From NCBI RefSeq assembly GCF_000504165.1, contig NZ_KI632505.1:248001-312000 (forward strand): a stretch of DNA of 64,000 bases. The letters are read 5' to 3'. This document shows, piece after piece, positions 51,709 through 60,790 of the stretch (the stretch's first letter is position 1; the number at the start of each line of letters is the position of its first letter). Both the position numbers and the translations under genes were made by a program. Under the pieces are notes generated by a model that saw only the letters and a list, made by a program, of their open reading frames with translations, had not been told where the DNA came from and searched no databases. The DNA is from Bacillus sp. FJAT-14578 (GTDB taxonomy: Bacteria > Bacillota > Bacilli > Bacillales > Bacillaceae_H).

Positions 51709-51930
51709 TCATTTTTCCATGAACCGTCCAAACGGCTCAAAAAAAGCTTCAATCCATATAGAAGGTCCGGTCATATGCGCGAGGTCGAACGCCGACAGTC
51801 CCCAACCGATGAAAAGCAGCATGACAAAAGCCACTTTGTCTTTTTTAGGGTTTTGTTTTATTCTCGGCCACTCATATAAAACAATCAGAGCCACGACTGC
51901 GGTTGTACCTAAAAAAATCCCCCATCTCAC
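51709..51930 (-). CDS. Two-helix germinant receptor D subunit-like protein (operon 2)
   Basis: 73 residues, two membrane helices (about 3-20 and 33-50), then SAFDLAHMTGPSIWIEAFFE and PFGRFMEK. The end DLxxMxGPxxWIxxxFxPxGxxM is typical of the D subunits accompanying GerA-family operons such as gerK. The start overlaps the gerC stop (ATGA). D subunits tune the response rate of receptors in Bacillus spores. Confidence 0.8.
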   Translation of the reverse strand: MRWGIFLGTTAVVALIVLYEWPRIKQNPKKDKVAFVMLLFIGWGLSAFDLAHMTGPSIWIEAFFEPFGRFMEK

Positions 51931-53120
51931 TTTTCTTTCACCTCTTCTTCAGGCAGTCCTCCCGGTGTGCTAATATAACCCTGTCTGCGAATATGGGCTT
52001 CAACATCGATGTTCACTTCTACCTCTGGAAATTTCTCATCCCAATGGTTTTCAACCCGCTTCCATTGTTTAGGGTATTTCCGATAGAACTCTGCGGAGAA
52101 ACCTACAATGTCCGCCTTCATCTCATGCTGTACTTTCTGAAGAGCCAGCTCGATACGCTTTTGAATCTGTTTTTGATATGCCTTTTCTACAACCTTTATC
52201 AATTGCGGATTTGAAAGGTTCAAATTCGTTCCATTTTGTACAACCGAACCTTCCGTGTCAACCTTCACAAGCATCTTCCATTTTTCGTTCTGAATGCGCG
52301 GTACCATTTTGATGTGAGCTGACACCGGATTTAACGATATCTCTCCTTTAGCACCTTCTGGTTTTACGTTCACGGTGTATGCTTCCATTTCATTTCTTAA
52401 CCATAACAACCCTCTCGTTTCCCGCTCGGTCATTTTGCCAATCATTTTATCTTTGGTAAACACCGCTGTTCCAACAATATAAGGGATTGCCTCTAACTTT
52501 TTTTGACCTTTCCCCGGAGAGAGAATATCGACGAATGGAAGTGCGGCAGCTTTAGCGGTACTAGTCAACATCTCGTCCAAATCTTGCATCGTGACTTGCA
52601 TTCCGATACGCAAATCGGACAACTCCCGAAGCACTTCTCCTGAATGGCGTTCCAGAGGAGGAAGCAAATCCAGTATCTTCTTTGCTTTCCCTTTACTGAC
52701 ATACATATACGCTCTTTCTCTCGGCTCCGGATGACGGAGTAAAAAATCCATCTCCTCTTGTATCCCTTCTTTCGCTAACTGTTCACCAAACACAAACACT
52801 CTGCACTGCCCCCAAAAAATTTTTCGCGGAATCCTGCTTTGGAGCTTGGATAATGCATCTGCCATACTGCTTCCTTCCTGAGACCTCACCAATGTAACCA
52901 TTCCTCCGCCGGAACCGCCACCGCCACCTCCTTGACCTCCGCCGCTGCTTAATGCTTTCGGAATAAACACTTGGACAGAAAGCTCGATTTTGTTATCATC
53001 CTTTTTATCGATGGCCGCTACGGTGATAATGGCCAAATCATTGAGTTCCACTCGATCCCAGCAGCCGCTCATCAGAAGAAGGGAGCCGCTCAGAGATAGA
53101 ATATGCAGCAATCGTTTCAA
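51927..53120 (-). CDS. GerC-family germinant receptor lipoprotein (operon 2), Gly-rich insert
   Basis: 397 residues. Lipobox MSGC followed by WDRVELNDLAIITVAAID, the usual GerC start; the C-terminal domain ends with EVNIDVEAHIRRQGYISTPG. An insertion rich in glycine (SSGGGQGGGGGGSGGGMVT, about residues 57-75) lies in the loop where GerC proteins normally have a short polar segment. Otherwise standard length. It is 14 bases after gerA and overlaps the D gene by four bases. Confidence 0.9.
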   Translation of the reverse strand: MKRLLHILSLSGSLLLMSGCWDRVELNDLAIITVAAIDKKDDNKIELSVQVFIPKALSSGGGQGGGGGGSGGGMVTLVRSQEGSSMADALSKLQSRIPRKIFWGQCRVFVFGEQLAKEGIQEEMDFLLRHPEPRERAYMYVSKGKAKKILDLLPPLERHSGEVLRELSDLRIGMQVTMQDLDEMLTSTAKAAALPFVDILSPGKGQKKLEAIPYIVGTAVFTKDKMIGKMTERETRGLLWLRNEMEAYTVNVKPEGAKGEISLNPVSAHIKMVPRIQNEKWKMLVKVDTEGSVVQNGTNLNLSNPQLIKVVEKAYQKQIQKRIELALQKVQHEMKADIVGFSAEFYRKYPKQWKRVENHWDEKFPEVEVNIDVEAHIRRQGYISTPGGLPEEEVKEK

Positions 53121-53134
53121 GCCATTTCTCCCTC

Positions 53135-54694
53135 CTATTTCGGGTTGGGCCCCTGCCCTGGAGACTCACGATAGACGTTGGACTCCCCCGTAAGATTCGG
53201 GCGGGTATCCATCATCCACCACGGAGATCTCCATAAAACATCTTTGAGCTCACGCCCTTTCAATGGAGCGAGCGGAGTTAAATAAGGTACACCAAATGAA
53301 CGTAAACCGCACAAATGAATGGCTATGGCTATAATTCCCATCATGATGCCCAGAAGCCCTAAAGTTCCTGCAAGCAGCATGATGGGAAAACGCATCATGC
53401 GGATGGCAATGCCTGCAGCATAACGAGGAATCATAAACGAAGCGATTCCAGTAATCGCTACGACAATGACCATTGGTGCCGAAACCAATCCCGCTTGGAC
53501 AGCAGCTTGGCCAATCACGAGCGCTCCGACAATACTGACAGCTGCCCCTACCTGTTTCGGCAATCGAACCCCTGCTTCCCTCAATGCTTCAAACGAAATT
53601 TCCATAAGAAGTGCCTCCACTATTGCAGGAAAAGGGACCGCTTCCCGGGAAGCTGACATGCTAAGCAGCAGTGCGGCCGGTACCATCTCTTGATGGAATG
53701 TCAGAACAGCTATATAAAACGAGGGAAGCAAGAGAGAAATGGCAAGAAAAAGATAACGTAACCAACGGATAAAGGTGCTGACAATATAGCGTTGATAATA
53801 ATCTTCATGTGATTGAATCAACGAAAAGAAAGATGTTGGAGCGACTAACGTAAATGGAGTTCCGTCCACTAAGATCACTGCCCGCCCCTCCAACAGGCTG
53901 GAACAGGCTACATCCGGCCTTTCTGTTGACAAAATTTGAGGGAACGGGGAATACGGATTATCCTCAATCATTTCTTCGATATACCCGCTTTCCAAGATAC
54001 CGTCGATTTCAATTCGCTCCAGCCGGCCCATTATCTCTTCAATCAGCATTTGCTCCGCGATTCCTTCAATATAAGCAACCGCAATCGTCGTCTTCGTATA
54101 GCTCCCGATGATCAACGTTTGTATTTTCAGAGCAGGACTTTTAATAATTCTGCGCAATTGGGCCGTACTGACCCCTAAAGACTCGTTAAACCCCTCCCGC
54201 GACCCTCTGATTCCTGACTCTGCCGTAGGTTCTTCAATCGCCCGTTTTTCCCATTTGGCCAATCCTAACGAAAATCCGACATTTTCCCCTTCATACAGAA
54301 GAATAGGGTTTCCGGATGAAATCGATTCGATACAATCGGCTAATGTATATACTGTTTTCACTCTAGAAACGGGCATTTTATGTTCAAGAAACTCATGTAA
54401 TACGTGCGTTTCCATTTCCATTTCTTTCATGAGCGGAGAAAGTACGAATTCCTCTATTCCTTCAACGTTCGCAAGACCCTCGATATAAATAATCGTGGCT
54501 TTCGTCTTTCCGAAAAGCAAGAATGAACGGAAAATGACGTCTGCACAACGGTCATATAATGTACGAAACGTTTCGACATTTCGGTTAAAATCGTCATGAA
54601 GAGAATCCTGTGGCTTGGAATTCTGCTGTTCATTTTGTAAAGCAGGCTTCTTCTCTTTCGTTTCCCTTAGCAATTTACGCACATTACGAATCAA
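53135..54694 (-). CDS. GerA-family germinant receptor subunit (operon 2)
   Basis: 519 residues, TTG start preceded by TGGAGGGACC. N-terminal soluble domain with ESGIRGSREGFNESLGVSTA and YSPFPQILSTERPDVACSSL, a membrane domain including EMVPAALLLSMSASREAVPF and FPAIVEALLMEISFEALREA, and the tail FGVPYLTPLAPLKGRELKDV. All family hallmarks intact. First gene of operon 2. Two hairpins lie upstream and separate it from cls. Confidence 0.93.
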   Translation of the reverse strand: MIRNVRKLLRETKEKKPALQNEQQNSKPQDSLHDDFNRNVETFRTLYDRCADVIFRSFLLFGKTKATIIYIEGLANVEGIEEFVLSPLMKEMEMETHVLHEFLEHKMPVSRVKTVYTLADCIESISSGNPILLYEGENVGFSLGLAKWEKRAIEEPTAESGIRGSREGFNESLGVSTAQLRRIIKSPALKIQTLIIGSYTKTTIAVAYIEGIAEQMLIEEIMGRLERIEIDGILESGYIEEMIEDNPYSPFPQILSTERPDVACSSLLEGRAVILVDGTPFTLVAPTSFFSLIQSHEDYYQRYIVSTFIRWLRYLFLAISLLLPSFYIAVLTFHQEMVPAALLLSMSASREAVPFPAIVEALLMEISFEALREAGVRLPKQVGAAVSIVGALVIGQAAVQAGLVSAPMVIVVAITGIASFMIPRYAAGIAIRMMRFPIMLLAGTLGLLGIMMGIIAIAIHLCGLRSFGVPYLTPLAPLKGRELKDVLWRSPWWMMDTRPNLTGESNVYRESPGQGPNPK

Positions 54695-54773
54695 GCCGGT
54701 CCCTCCATTTTTTACAAGTACTTCTCTTTTTTCTATGTTTTTCTATTTCAGGTACTTTATACGAAGAAATCAA

Positions 54774-54818
54774 AAAAAGAGGCTGCCCATCCCCCTTTGG
54801 GGATGGCAGCCTCTTATA
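54774..54818 (-). terminator. Terminator upstream of receptor operon 2, behind cls
   Basis: AAGAGGCTGCC...CATCCCC pairs with GGGGATGGCAGCCTCTT, followed on the minus strand by TTTTTTT. Confidence 0.8.
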
Positions 54819-54826
54819 CTTATACG

Positions 54827-54871
54827 TAAAGGATTTGACGGGAGCAAAGAATGCTCCCGTCAAATCCTTTA
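54827..54871. repeat. Perfect 19-base inverted repeat after cls
   Basis: TAAAGGATTTGACGGGAGC (54827-54845) and its exact complement (54853-54871) lie four bases after the cls stop, immediately before the terminator above. Possibly a first, redundant termination hairpin, or an RNA 3'-end stabiliser for cls. Confidence 0.7.
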
Positions 54872-54875
54872 TGGA

Positions 54876-56333
54876 CTATAAAATCGGTGACAACAAACGC
54901 GAAATCGATTCTTTGAATTTAATCAGGCGCGTGCGGTGATGGTACATTTCTTTTGTCATTTCGATTGATTTTTCTATATCGTCTTCGAAAATGGCCTGCA
55001 GGCGGCCGGCCACTTTCGTATCGAAAATAAAAGCATTCACTTCAAAGTTCAACTTGAAGCTGCGCACATCAAAGTTGGCTGTCCCAACAGACGCCACGTT
55101 TCCATCCACCACAATCGTTTTGGCATGGATAAAACCATTATCATATATATAGCATTTTACCCCTACATCCAGCAGCTCTCCCACATGGGCATATGTCGCC
55201 CAGTAGACAAACATGTGGTCAGGTTTATTCGGGATCATAATTCGAATATCCACTCCTGACATAGCGGCAATTTTCAACGCATTCATCACACTTTCATCCG
55301 GCACAAAATAGGGCGTTTGAATGTCGATGCTTTCCTTTGCCGCATAGATCATCCGCAAAATGCCGTCTCGAATTTGCTGCCATTCCGAATCGGGACCGCT
55401 TGAAATGATTTGAATGCCCGTGTCTCCCGCAGGCTGCTTTTTCGGAAAATAGCGTTTATCCATGTCCAATTTTTCGTCAGATGCATGGTTCCAATCCAGG
55501 AAAAAGCGAACCTGAAGCGCATCGACCGCACTTCCTTTCACCATTAAATGCGTATCCCGCCAATAGCCGAACTTTTTTGACAGCCCCAAATATTCGTCGC
55601 CGATATTAAAGCCGCCGACAAAGCCGACGTTTCCGTCGATGACGACGATTTTACGGTGATTTCGAAAATTGACGCGAATATTTAAAAACGGCAAGAGCCT
55701 GGATGGAAAGAAAGCAGCCACTTCCCCTCCAGCTTCGATTAACGGTTCAAAAAAACGTTTGCTGACCGTCGACGATCCCATATCATCGTACAATACTTTC
55801 ACTTGGACGCCTTCTTTCGCTTTATCCGTCAGTGCCTGAAGAATGCCCTGGCCGATATTGTCCTTTTTAAAGATGAAATAGACGAGGTGGATATGGTCTT
55901 TTGCCTCGCTGATTTGTTTCAGGAGAGCATCAAACTTCGCATGTCCGTCCGTAAAAATCTCCACTTCGTTATCTTGCGTATACAACCCGTAGGCAGTCAA
56001 AACGTTCATATAAATCAGCGATTGGTAATCTGCCATGGAAGAGTCATTGTAGCGCATCTCTTTTTGCTCGAGCAGTATTTTTTGGTCTTCCAGCTCCGCG
56101 CTCATTTTCTTCTTCCGTTTTCCCGTCAGCTTAAAAATTTTCCTCTTGCTTAAATTTTGTCCAAAAATAATATAAAGGAAAAAGCCTGCAATGGGAATGA
56201 AGAATAGAACAAGCAGCCAGGCCCATGTCGCGGCAACATGCCGTCTTTCGAGGAAGATGACCGTGACGGCGAAAAGAAGGTTCAACACCGTGAAAAAAGA
56301 TAGTAAATATACGATAATATCGATTGTTTTCAT
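54876..56333 (-). CDS. cls: Cardiolipin synthase (PLD superfamily)
   Basis: 485 residues. Two N-terminal membrane helices (about 1-28 and 35-57) and two phospholipase D motifs: H226-K228-D233 (FRNHRKIVVIDGNVGFVGG) and H403-K405-D410 (FIHAKTIVVDGNVASVGTAN). Condenses two phosphatidylglycerol molecules to cardiolipin and glycerol at the membrane. Both HKD motifs are intact and length is normal. Monocistronic, followed by two stacked hairpins. Cardiolipin accumulates in spore and forespore membranes; the gene's position between receptor operons may be incidental. Confidence 0.95.
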   Translation of the reverse strand: MKTIDIIVYLLSFFTVLNLLFAVTVIFLERRHVAATWAWLLVLFFIPIAGFFLYIIFGQNLSKRKIFKLTGKRKKKMSAELEDQKILLEQKEMRYNDSSMADYQSLIYMNVLTAYGLYTQDNEVEIFTDGHAKFDALLKQISEAKDHIHLVYFIFKKDNIGQGILQALTDKAKEGVQVKVLYDDMGSSTVSKRFFEPLIEAGGEVAAFFPSRLLPFLNIRVNFRNHRKIVVIDGNVGFVGGFNIGDEYLGLSKKFGYWRDTHLMVKGSAVDALQVRFFLDWNHASDEKLDMDKRYFPKKQPAGDTGIQIISSGPDSEWQQIRDGILRMIYAAKESIDIQTPYFVPDESVMNALKIAAMSGVDIRIMIPNKPDHMFVYWATYAHVGELLDVGVKCYIYDNGFIHAKTIVVDGNVASVGTANFDVRSFKLNFEVNAFIFDTKVAGRLQAIFEDDIEKSIEMTKEMYHHRTRLIKFKESISRLLSPIL

Positions 56334-56601
56334 TTGTTTATCCTCTATTTTTCTATTGAGATGTTTCCGGTTTCATTTTATCCCGTTCCGATGGGCTATA
56401 ACAACTATAATGATTAGATTCTACCTTATTATAAGGTTTTTCTCTCGGAAACTCTTTCTTTTTACATGTTTATTCCCTTTTGATTAGAAATGAAACATAC
56501 TGAGGATTTCGTCTGTAAATATGGGAGAAAACTGGCATGACATGTCCGGGTGGCCTATATCTTTTATAAAGAGCAGATTTTTTCAGTTGGAGGGATTCAT
56601 C

Positions 56602-57381
56602 ATGTCATGGTTTGAAGCCTTTATATTAGGAATCATTCAAGGATTAACGGAGTTTCTTCCCATCAGCAGCACGGGCCATCTATATTTGGGAAGGCATACG
56701 TTCGGATTGGATGAAGCCGGATTGTTTTTGGACACGATGCTGCATATCGGGACATTGCTTGCCGTGTTCGTTTTCTATAAAGACGAACTGCTTCATATGA
56801 TCAAAAAACCATTCGGGAGAATGACCTTCCTGCTTATTGTCGGAACCATCCCGGCTGTGGTTATTGGCCTTTCCTTCAAAGATTATTTTGAAGAAATCTC
56901 GAAAACGGGTGTGACGATCGGCTGGGAATTTCTTGTCACCGGATTGTTTTTATGGTTTTCCGACTCCATTCGAGATGGCCGCAAAAAAATGGAGGACATC
57001 AGCTACACCGATGCCCTCGTCATTGGAACATTTCAGGCGGCCGCCATTTTCCCGGCCATCTCCCGCTCCGGGCTGACCATTGCAGCGGCACTGATGAGAA
57101 AACTGGACCGAGGGACAGCCGCCTATTTTTCCTTTTTGCTTTCCACTCCCGCTATTCTCGGTGCGGTCGTTCTGCAGCTGGGGGACTTATTTGGCGGCCA
57201 AACCGAGCAAATTTCGCTTTTCTCCTTATTCATCGGAACCCTGTCTTCCGCCATTTTCGGTTATATTGCCGTGAAATGGATGATCGATTTTTTGAAGAAA
57301 CGGTCTTTGAAAGTTTTCGCCGTCTATGTATGGGCACTCGGGCTGATCGTGCTTGCGGGCCAGTATACGGGGGTATTTTAG
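56602..57381 (+). CDS. uppP: Undecaprenyl-diphosphate phosphatase UppP (BacA)
   Basis: 259 residues from ATG 56602, preceded by TTGGAGGG; the frame extends upstream to 56521 without a site. Motifs LGIIQGLTEFLPISSTGHL near residues 8-26 and AIFPAISRSGLTIAAALMRK near 150 contain the catalytic Glu, Ser and Arg. Seven to eight helices. Dephosphorylates undecaprenyl diphosphate so the lipid carrier can re-enter wall synthesis; overproduction gives bacitracin resistance. Monocistronic, with a terminator. Confidence 0.95.
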   Translation: MSWFEAFILGIIQGLTEFLPISSTGHLYLGRHTFGLDEAGLFLDTMLHIGTLLAVFVFYKDELLHMIKKPFGRMTFLLIVGTIPAVVIGLSFKDYFEEISKTGVTIGWEFLVTGLFLWFSDSIRDGRKKMEDISYTDALVIGTFQAAAIFPAISRSGLTIAAALMRKLDRGTAAYFSFLLSTPAILGAVVLQLGDLFGGQTEQISLFSLFIGTLSSAIFGYIAVKWMIDFLKKRSLKVFAVYVWALGLIVLAGQYTGVF

Positions 57382-57452
57382 CATCATGGCTCTTTTTTTA
57401 TACGATGTTGATTTCAACCATTTTTGATTCATTCGTGCAAAGCGAACGCTGA

Positions 57453-57514
57453 AAGAAACGAAAAGAAAACTAAAGAGAAAATGAATTTCTCGACGCTTTC
57501 TTTTCGTTTCCGTC
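57453..57514 (+). terminator. Terminator after uppP
   Basis: GAAACGAAAAGAAA pairs with TTTCTTTTCGTTTC, enclosing a smaller GAGAAA...TTTCTC hairpin. Confidence 0.65.
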
Positions 57515-57559
57515 AAATGAGTTAAAAATCAACACTATACTCTAACAGAGCTTTTCAAA

Positions 57560-57592
57560 AAAGCGGACACTTCTTTGTTCCCGCTTTTCTTT
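57560..57592 (-). terminator. Terminator of the 57594-57824 gene
   Basis: AAAAGCGG/CCGCTTTT-type stem (AAAAGCGGGAAC... on the minus strand) followed by TTTTTTG. Confidence 0.65.
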
Positions 57593-57593
57593 G

Positions 57594-57824
57594 CTAACGA
57601 CGATGTTCCACAAGATCAATCGCGCCTAATACCACATGTGCCAAGCCGAAACCGAAAATGGTATTGGAAATCATCGGATCTATACGACGATTTTGTGTCA
57701 GCGCATAACCTGCAGCGGTAACTGCTGTTCCTAAAACGGTTGGAATTAACCCTTCTCGAATATTGTTCAAGGCAGTTCCCTCCTCATCGTTATCAGCCAT
57801 ATCGTATTCAATGAATACTCTCAT
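57594..57824 (-). CDS. Small two-helix membrane protein
   Basis: 76 residues; AAAGGAAAAACT precedes the ATG. A polar start (MRVFIEYDMADNDEEG) is followed by two hydrophobic segments (IPTVLGTAVTAAGYAL and ISNTIFGFGLAHVVLGAIDL) separated by QNRRIDPM. No known family. It lies on the same strand as receptor operon 3, just after its gerC fragment, and has its own terminator. It might be a transcriptional appendage of that operon. Confidence 0.6.
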   Translation of the reverse strand: MRVFIEYDMADNDEEGTALNNIREGLIPTVLGTAVTAAGYALTQNRRIDPMISNTIFGFGLAHVVLGAIDLVEHRR

Positions 57825-57840
57825 AGTTTTTCCTTTTTCA

Positions 57841-57936
57841 TTATTCTAATTCAGCTTCTTTTTCACTATAAGGATCTTCAAAGGATTTCTTTTCAAGGCC
57901 TGCCCTTCTGACTTTGGCTTTCAAATCTTTGCTGCC
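57841..57936 (-). pseudogene. Leftover 3' end of a second gerC gene
   Basis: The minus strand encodes DLKAKVRRAGLEKKSF, EDPYSEKEAELE and a stop. The end of the intact gerC next to it reads KVKTKLRRAGLEKKSF, IHSYEKKEANLE and a stop. The two are clearly homologous but differ at many positions, so this is the relic of a paralogous gerC or an old tandem duplication, not a recent copy. No upstream frame continues it. Confidence 0.8.
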
Positions 57937-57981
57937 ACCTCCCAAACACTGAGACCTTCCAACAGAGTGAAGGTTGATGTC

Positions 57982-59199
57982 TCATTCCAAGTTAGCTTCT
58001 TTTTTCTCATATGAATGTATAAACGATTTCTTCTCCAATCCCGCCCTTCTTAGTTTCGTTTTTACTTTGACTTTGATGTCAGCTTTTGCAAATTCCTTTG
58101 GCCAGTTATCTTTAATCTTTTCATACTGTTGATGACGCTGAATATACATCTTCTCGCCAAAGGCGAAGACGTCAGATTCCTTTTCTTGTGCTTTTTGAAT
58201 CGTTTCGAAAGTTTCCTTTTCAATATGTTCATTGATTTTCTTCTCAAATTCCTGGTAAGTGGAAATTTGACTCAAATCATCTTTACAGGTGGATGAATTC
58301 AAAAAAGCTTCTATTCCTGTTTCCACCACAATAACTGGTCGATCTTCAGGATATGTAATTTTAACGTCTGTTTCCGCTTGTGTAACACGAACCCCTAAAA
58401 CACCGGTTTCTGAGCAGGGAACCGAGTAGGTGGTAGCCCGAAGACGATTCATGATGATGGAGTAATTTCGTATATCTTGTAGAGAGAATTCTGCGACTAA
58501 CTTTCCACCGCGGAAAATACCCGCTCCCGTAACAACCACCATCGCATCTGGTATCACTGACTGCATATTGGTCACATCTGTTCCTTTTTCAGGATCTCCG
58601 TTTATTTCAACAACCTCTACAATGGCGTCTTTTCCATTCGACCTTATGGCGCTGATGAAATCTTGAAGCCGAACGCCCGGATCTCCCCCATACTCTCTTT
58701 GAAGTGTGGTTAGCTGGGAGTTGAGTTTTAGACTAGAGCTTTTTTGAAGAATATAGTTAACGGACAAAATATCTTTGGCCTCACTTCCTTTAGCAATGAC
58801 AATATTGAAATCATCACGAATTTCACGCTCACGCGTTAGAAAATCCAACACCTCTTCCACCCCCCCTTCCGCCAACTCCTCAGAAATGACGATGACCTGC
58901 ATGTGTGAGAGAATGATCCTCCTTGTAAAAGCCGTATTAAATTTTTTGATGAGCTCAGAAATGTCATCCCCTTCCATGCTGTAGACAACAGAAGGAGACG
59001 AAGCCCCGCTTGGCTGCGGTCCTAATTCTACTGCATTTAAAAATTCCAATGAAATTTTATACTTTGCTTCCTCTCCTTTGTCCAGTGCCATGCCGGCTAT
59101 AATAGAAATCTCGTTTATCTCAACCATATCCGAGCATCCGCTTAAACAAAGTAAACTTACTAGACAGGCTGTAAGCAATTGTTTTTTAAGAGTTCCCAC
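57982..59199 (-). CDS. GerC-family germinant receptor lipoprotein (operon 3)
   Basis: 405 residues from a GTG that lies inside the gerA stop region (14-base overlap), with AAAGGGGG upstream. Lipobox LSGC followed by SDMVEINEISIIAGMALDKG; the WD of the usual start is replaced by SD. Long charged C-terminal helix (INEHIEKETFETIQKAQEKE) typical of GerC domain 3. Last intact gene of operon 3 (D-B-A-C). A related gerC 3' fragment lies 45 bases downstream. Confidence 0.9.
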   Translation of the reverse strand: MGTLKKQLLTACLVSLLCLSGCSDMVEINEISIIAGMALDKGEEAKYKISLEFLNAVELGPQPSGASSPSVVYSMEGDDISELIKKFNTAFTRRIILSHMQVIVISEELAEGGVEEVLDFLTREREIRDDFNIVIAKGSEAKDILSVNYILQKSSSLKLNSQLTTLQREYGGDPGVRLQDFISAIRSNGKDAIVEVVEINGDPEKGTDVTNMQSVIPDAMVVVTGAGIFRGGKLVAEFSLQDIRNYSIIMNRLRATTYSVPCSETGVLGVRVTQAETDVKITYPEDRPVIVVETGIEAFLNSSTCKDDLSQISTYQEFEKKINEHIEKETFETIQKAQEKESDVFAFGEKMYIQRHQQYEKIKDNWPKEFAKADIKVKVKTKLRRAGLEKKSFIHSYEKKEANLE

Positions 59200-60790
59200 T
59201 GTTATCCCCCTTTTGCGGCGGAGCAGGCCGTTGTGCGTGTGGTTGTTTCGCCGGCTGCTTTGTCTGCAGAAAGCTTGGACGTGTTCTCATTAGCCATGCC
59301 GGAAGGCGCAATACCATATCCTTTTGATTACTTAAACGGAAATTTGTAATGTCCGTCATATAATTGACACCAAAAGACCGGAGGCTGTTTAAATGGCAAA
59401 CCATGATCATTAACCCGAGCATGATACCGTACAAGCCAGTGGAAGCCCCTACAATCATGAAGACGAAGCGGAGCAGCCGTGCCGCCATTGAAAACGAGTA
59501 AACCGGGCTGACAAAGCCGGCAATGGCCGTTAACGAGACGACAATGACCATGATATTCGAAATAAGCCCCGCTTCTACCGCTGCCTGCCCAATAACAAGA
59601 CCCCCGACAATGGAAACCGTCATACCGATCGCACGCGGCATCCGCACCCCTGCCTCCCGCAAAATCTCAAACGTGAGTTCCATGATAAAGGCTTCCACGA
59701 CAGTGGGAAATGGAACCCCCTCCCGCTGTGCGATAATGCTAATAAGCAGCGGAGTTGGGATCAATTCCTGATGGTAGGTGATGACTCCAACATAAATAGA
59801 CGGCAAAACAAGGGAAAGCATGAATGATATATAACGGATAAACCGAATGAATGAAACCATCATAAACGGCTGGACATAATCTTCCGAAACGCGGAAAAAA
59901 TCACTGAATATAGCCGGGACCAATAATACAAAAGGAGCCTCTTCCACAATCACAGCAATCTTCCCTTCCATAATGCCTGCTGCGATTGTATCCGGCCTTT
60001 CCGTATGATAAATGAGCGGAAAAGGGGTCATCGTTTGATCAGTGATGAATTCCTCCAACATCCCAGACAATGGGACAGCGTTCATATTCGCTTTCTGAAG
60101 GCGATTGCGCAGTTCCTGAACAATACCGCTGTTAGCGACATCATTCAGATAGCCGATATAAACTCCTGTAGGGGCATCCGTTCCGATTTCCAATCCCTCG
60201 AATCGTAAGGCCGGGTTTTTGATTCTTCTGCGGATGAGGCTTATATTGGTTTGGGCTGATTCCGTAAAAGCATCTTTCGGACCGCGTATCGTTGTTTGGG
60301 AAGTCGGCTCTGTGATGGAGCGATATTGAATGTTTTGGACTTTCAATGCGATGGCTTCTGTACGTTCTTCCAAATATAATACACAGTAGCCCCTCAGCAA
60401 CAGTTCAATAGCTCTTGACTGCGCTGTGACAATTTCCTTTGTCATCCCCGTAAAAATGCAATCCATGAAACGGGTTACACCTTGTTCCTCTAGTATGTAA
60501 TTGGCTGAGTGATTATGAATATTGATCGGTTCGAGGATATCGGCCGAGATTAATGTTGAATTGGTCATCGAATCGAGATAGCATAGAAAGCCTGACATTC
60601 TTTCAATACTAATTCGATTAATCGAAAAATCTACGGTTTCTCCAAATACACTTTTTAATTGCTCCTCGATTTCATTCAAATCCACAGAAACAGGACTTTC
60701 CTTTATTTCATCTGGAAGGGACTCTTCGGAATACGAAAGCTTTGACTGTTTCTTTTGTTTTTTCTGACGTATCCATTCATCCAGCTTCAC
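59186..60790 (-). CDS. GerA-family germinant receptor subunit (operon 3)
   Basis: 534 residues. Highly charged N-terminus (DEWIRQKKQKKQSKLSYSEE), soluble domain with TTIRGPKDAFTESAQTNISL and TPFPLIYHTERPDTIAAGIM, membrane domain including LIPTPLLISIIAQREGVPFP and TVVEAFIMELTFEILREAGV, and a Pro/Gln-rich tail (TKQPAKQPHAQRPAPPQKG). Intact family features. It overlaps gerB by 14 bases and gerC by 14 bases, so the operon is tightly coupled. Confidence 0.93.
   Translation of the reverse strand: MKLDEWIRQKKQKKQSKLSYSEESLPDEIKESPVSVDLNEIEEQLKSVFGETVDFSINRISIERMSGFLCYLDSMTNSTLISADILEPINIHNHSANYILEEQGVTRFMDCIFTGMTKEIVTAQSRAIELLLRGYCVLYLEERTEAIALKVQNIQYRSITEPTSQTTIRGPKDAFTESAQTNISLIRRRIKNPALRFEGLEIGTDAPTGVYIGYLNDVANSGIVQELRNRLQKANMNAVPLSGMLEEFITDQTMTPFPLIYHTERPDTIAAGIMEGKIAVIVEEAPFVLLVPAIFSDFFRVSEDYVQPFMMVSFIRFIRYISFMLSLVLPSIYVGVITYHQELIPTPLLISIIAQREGVPFPTVVEAFIMELTFEILREAGVRMPRAIGMTVSIVGGLVIGQAAVEAGLISNIMVIVVSLTAIAGFVSPVYSFSMAARLLRFVFMIVGASTGLYGIMLGLMIMVCHLNSLRSFGVNYMTDITNFRLSNQKDMVLRLPAWLMRTRPSFLQTKQPAKQPHAQRPAPPQKGDNSGNS

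Noticed and set aside
54695..54773. Sigma-G promoter for receptor operon 2
   Set aside because: GTATA and CATAGAA occur upstream of gerA but with 20-base spacing and a poor -10 match; not convincing enough to list.
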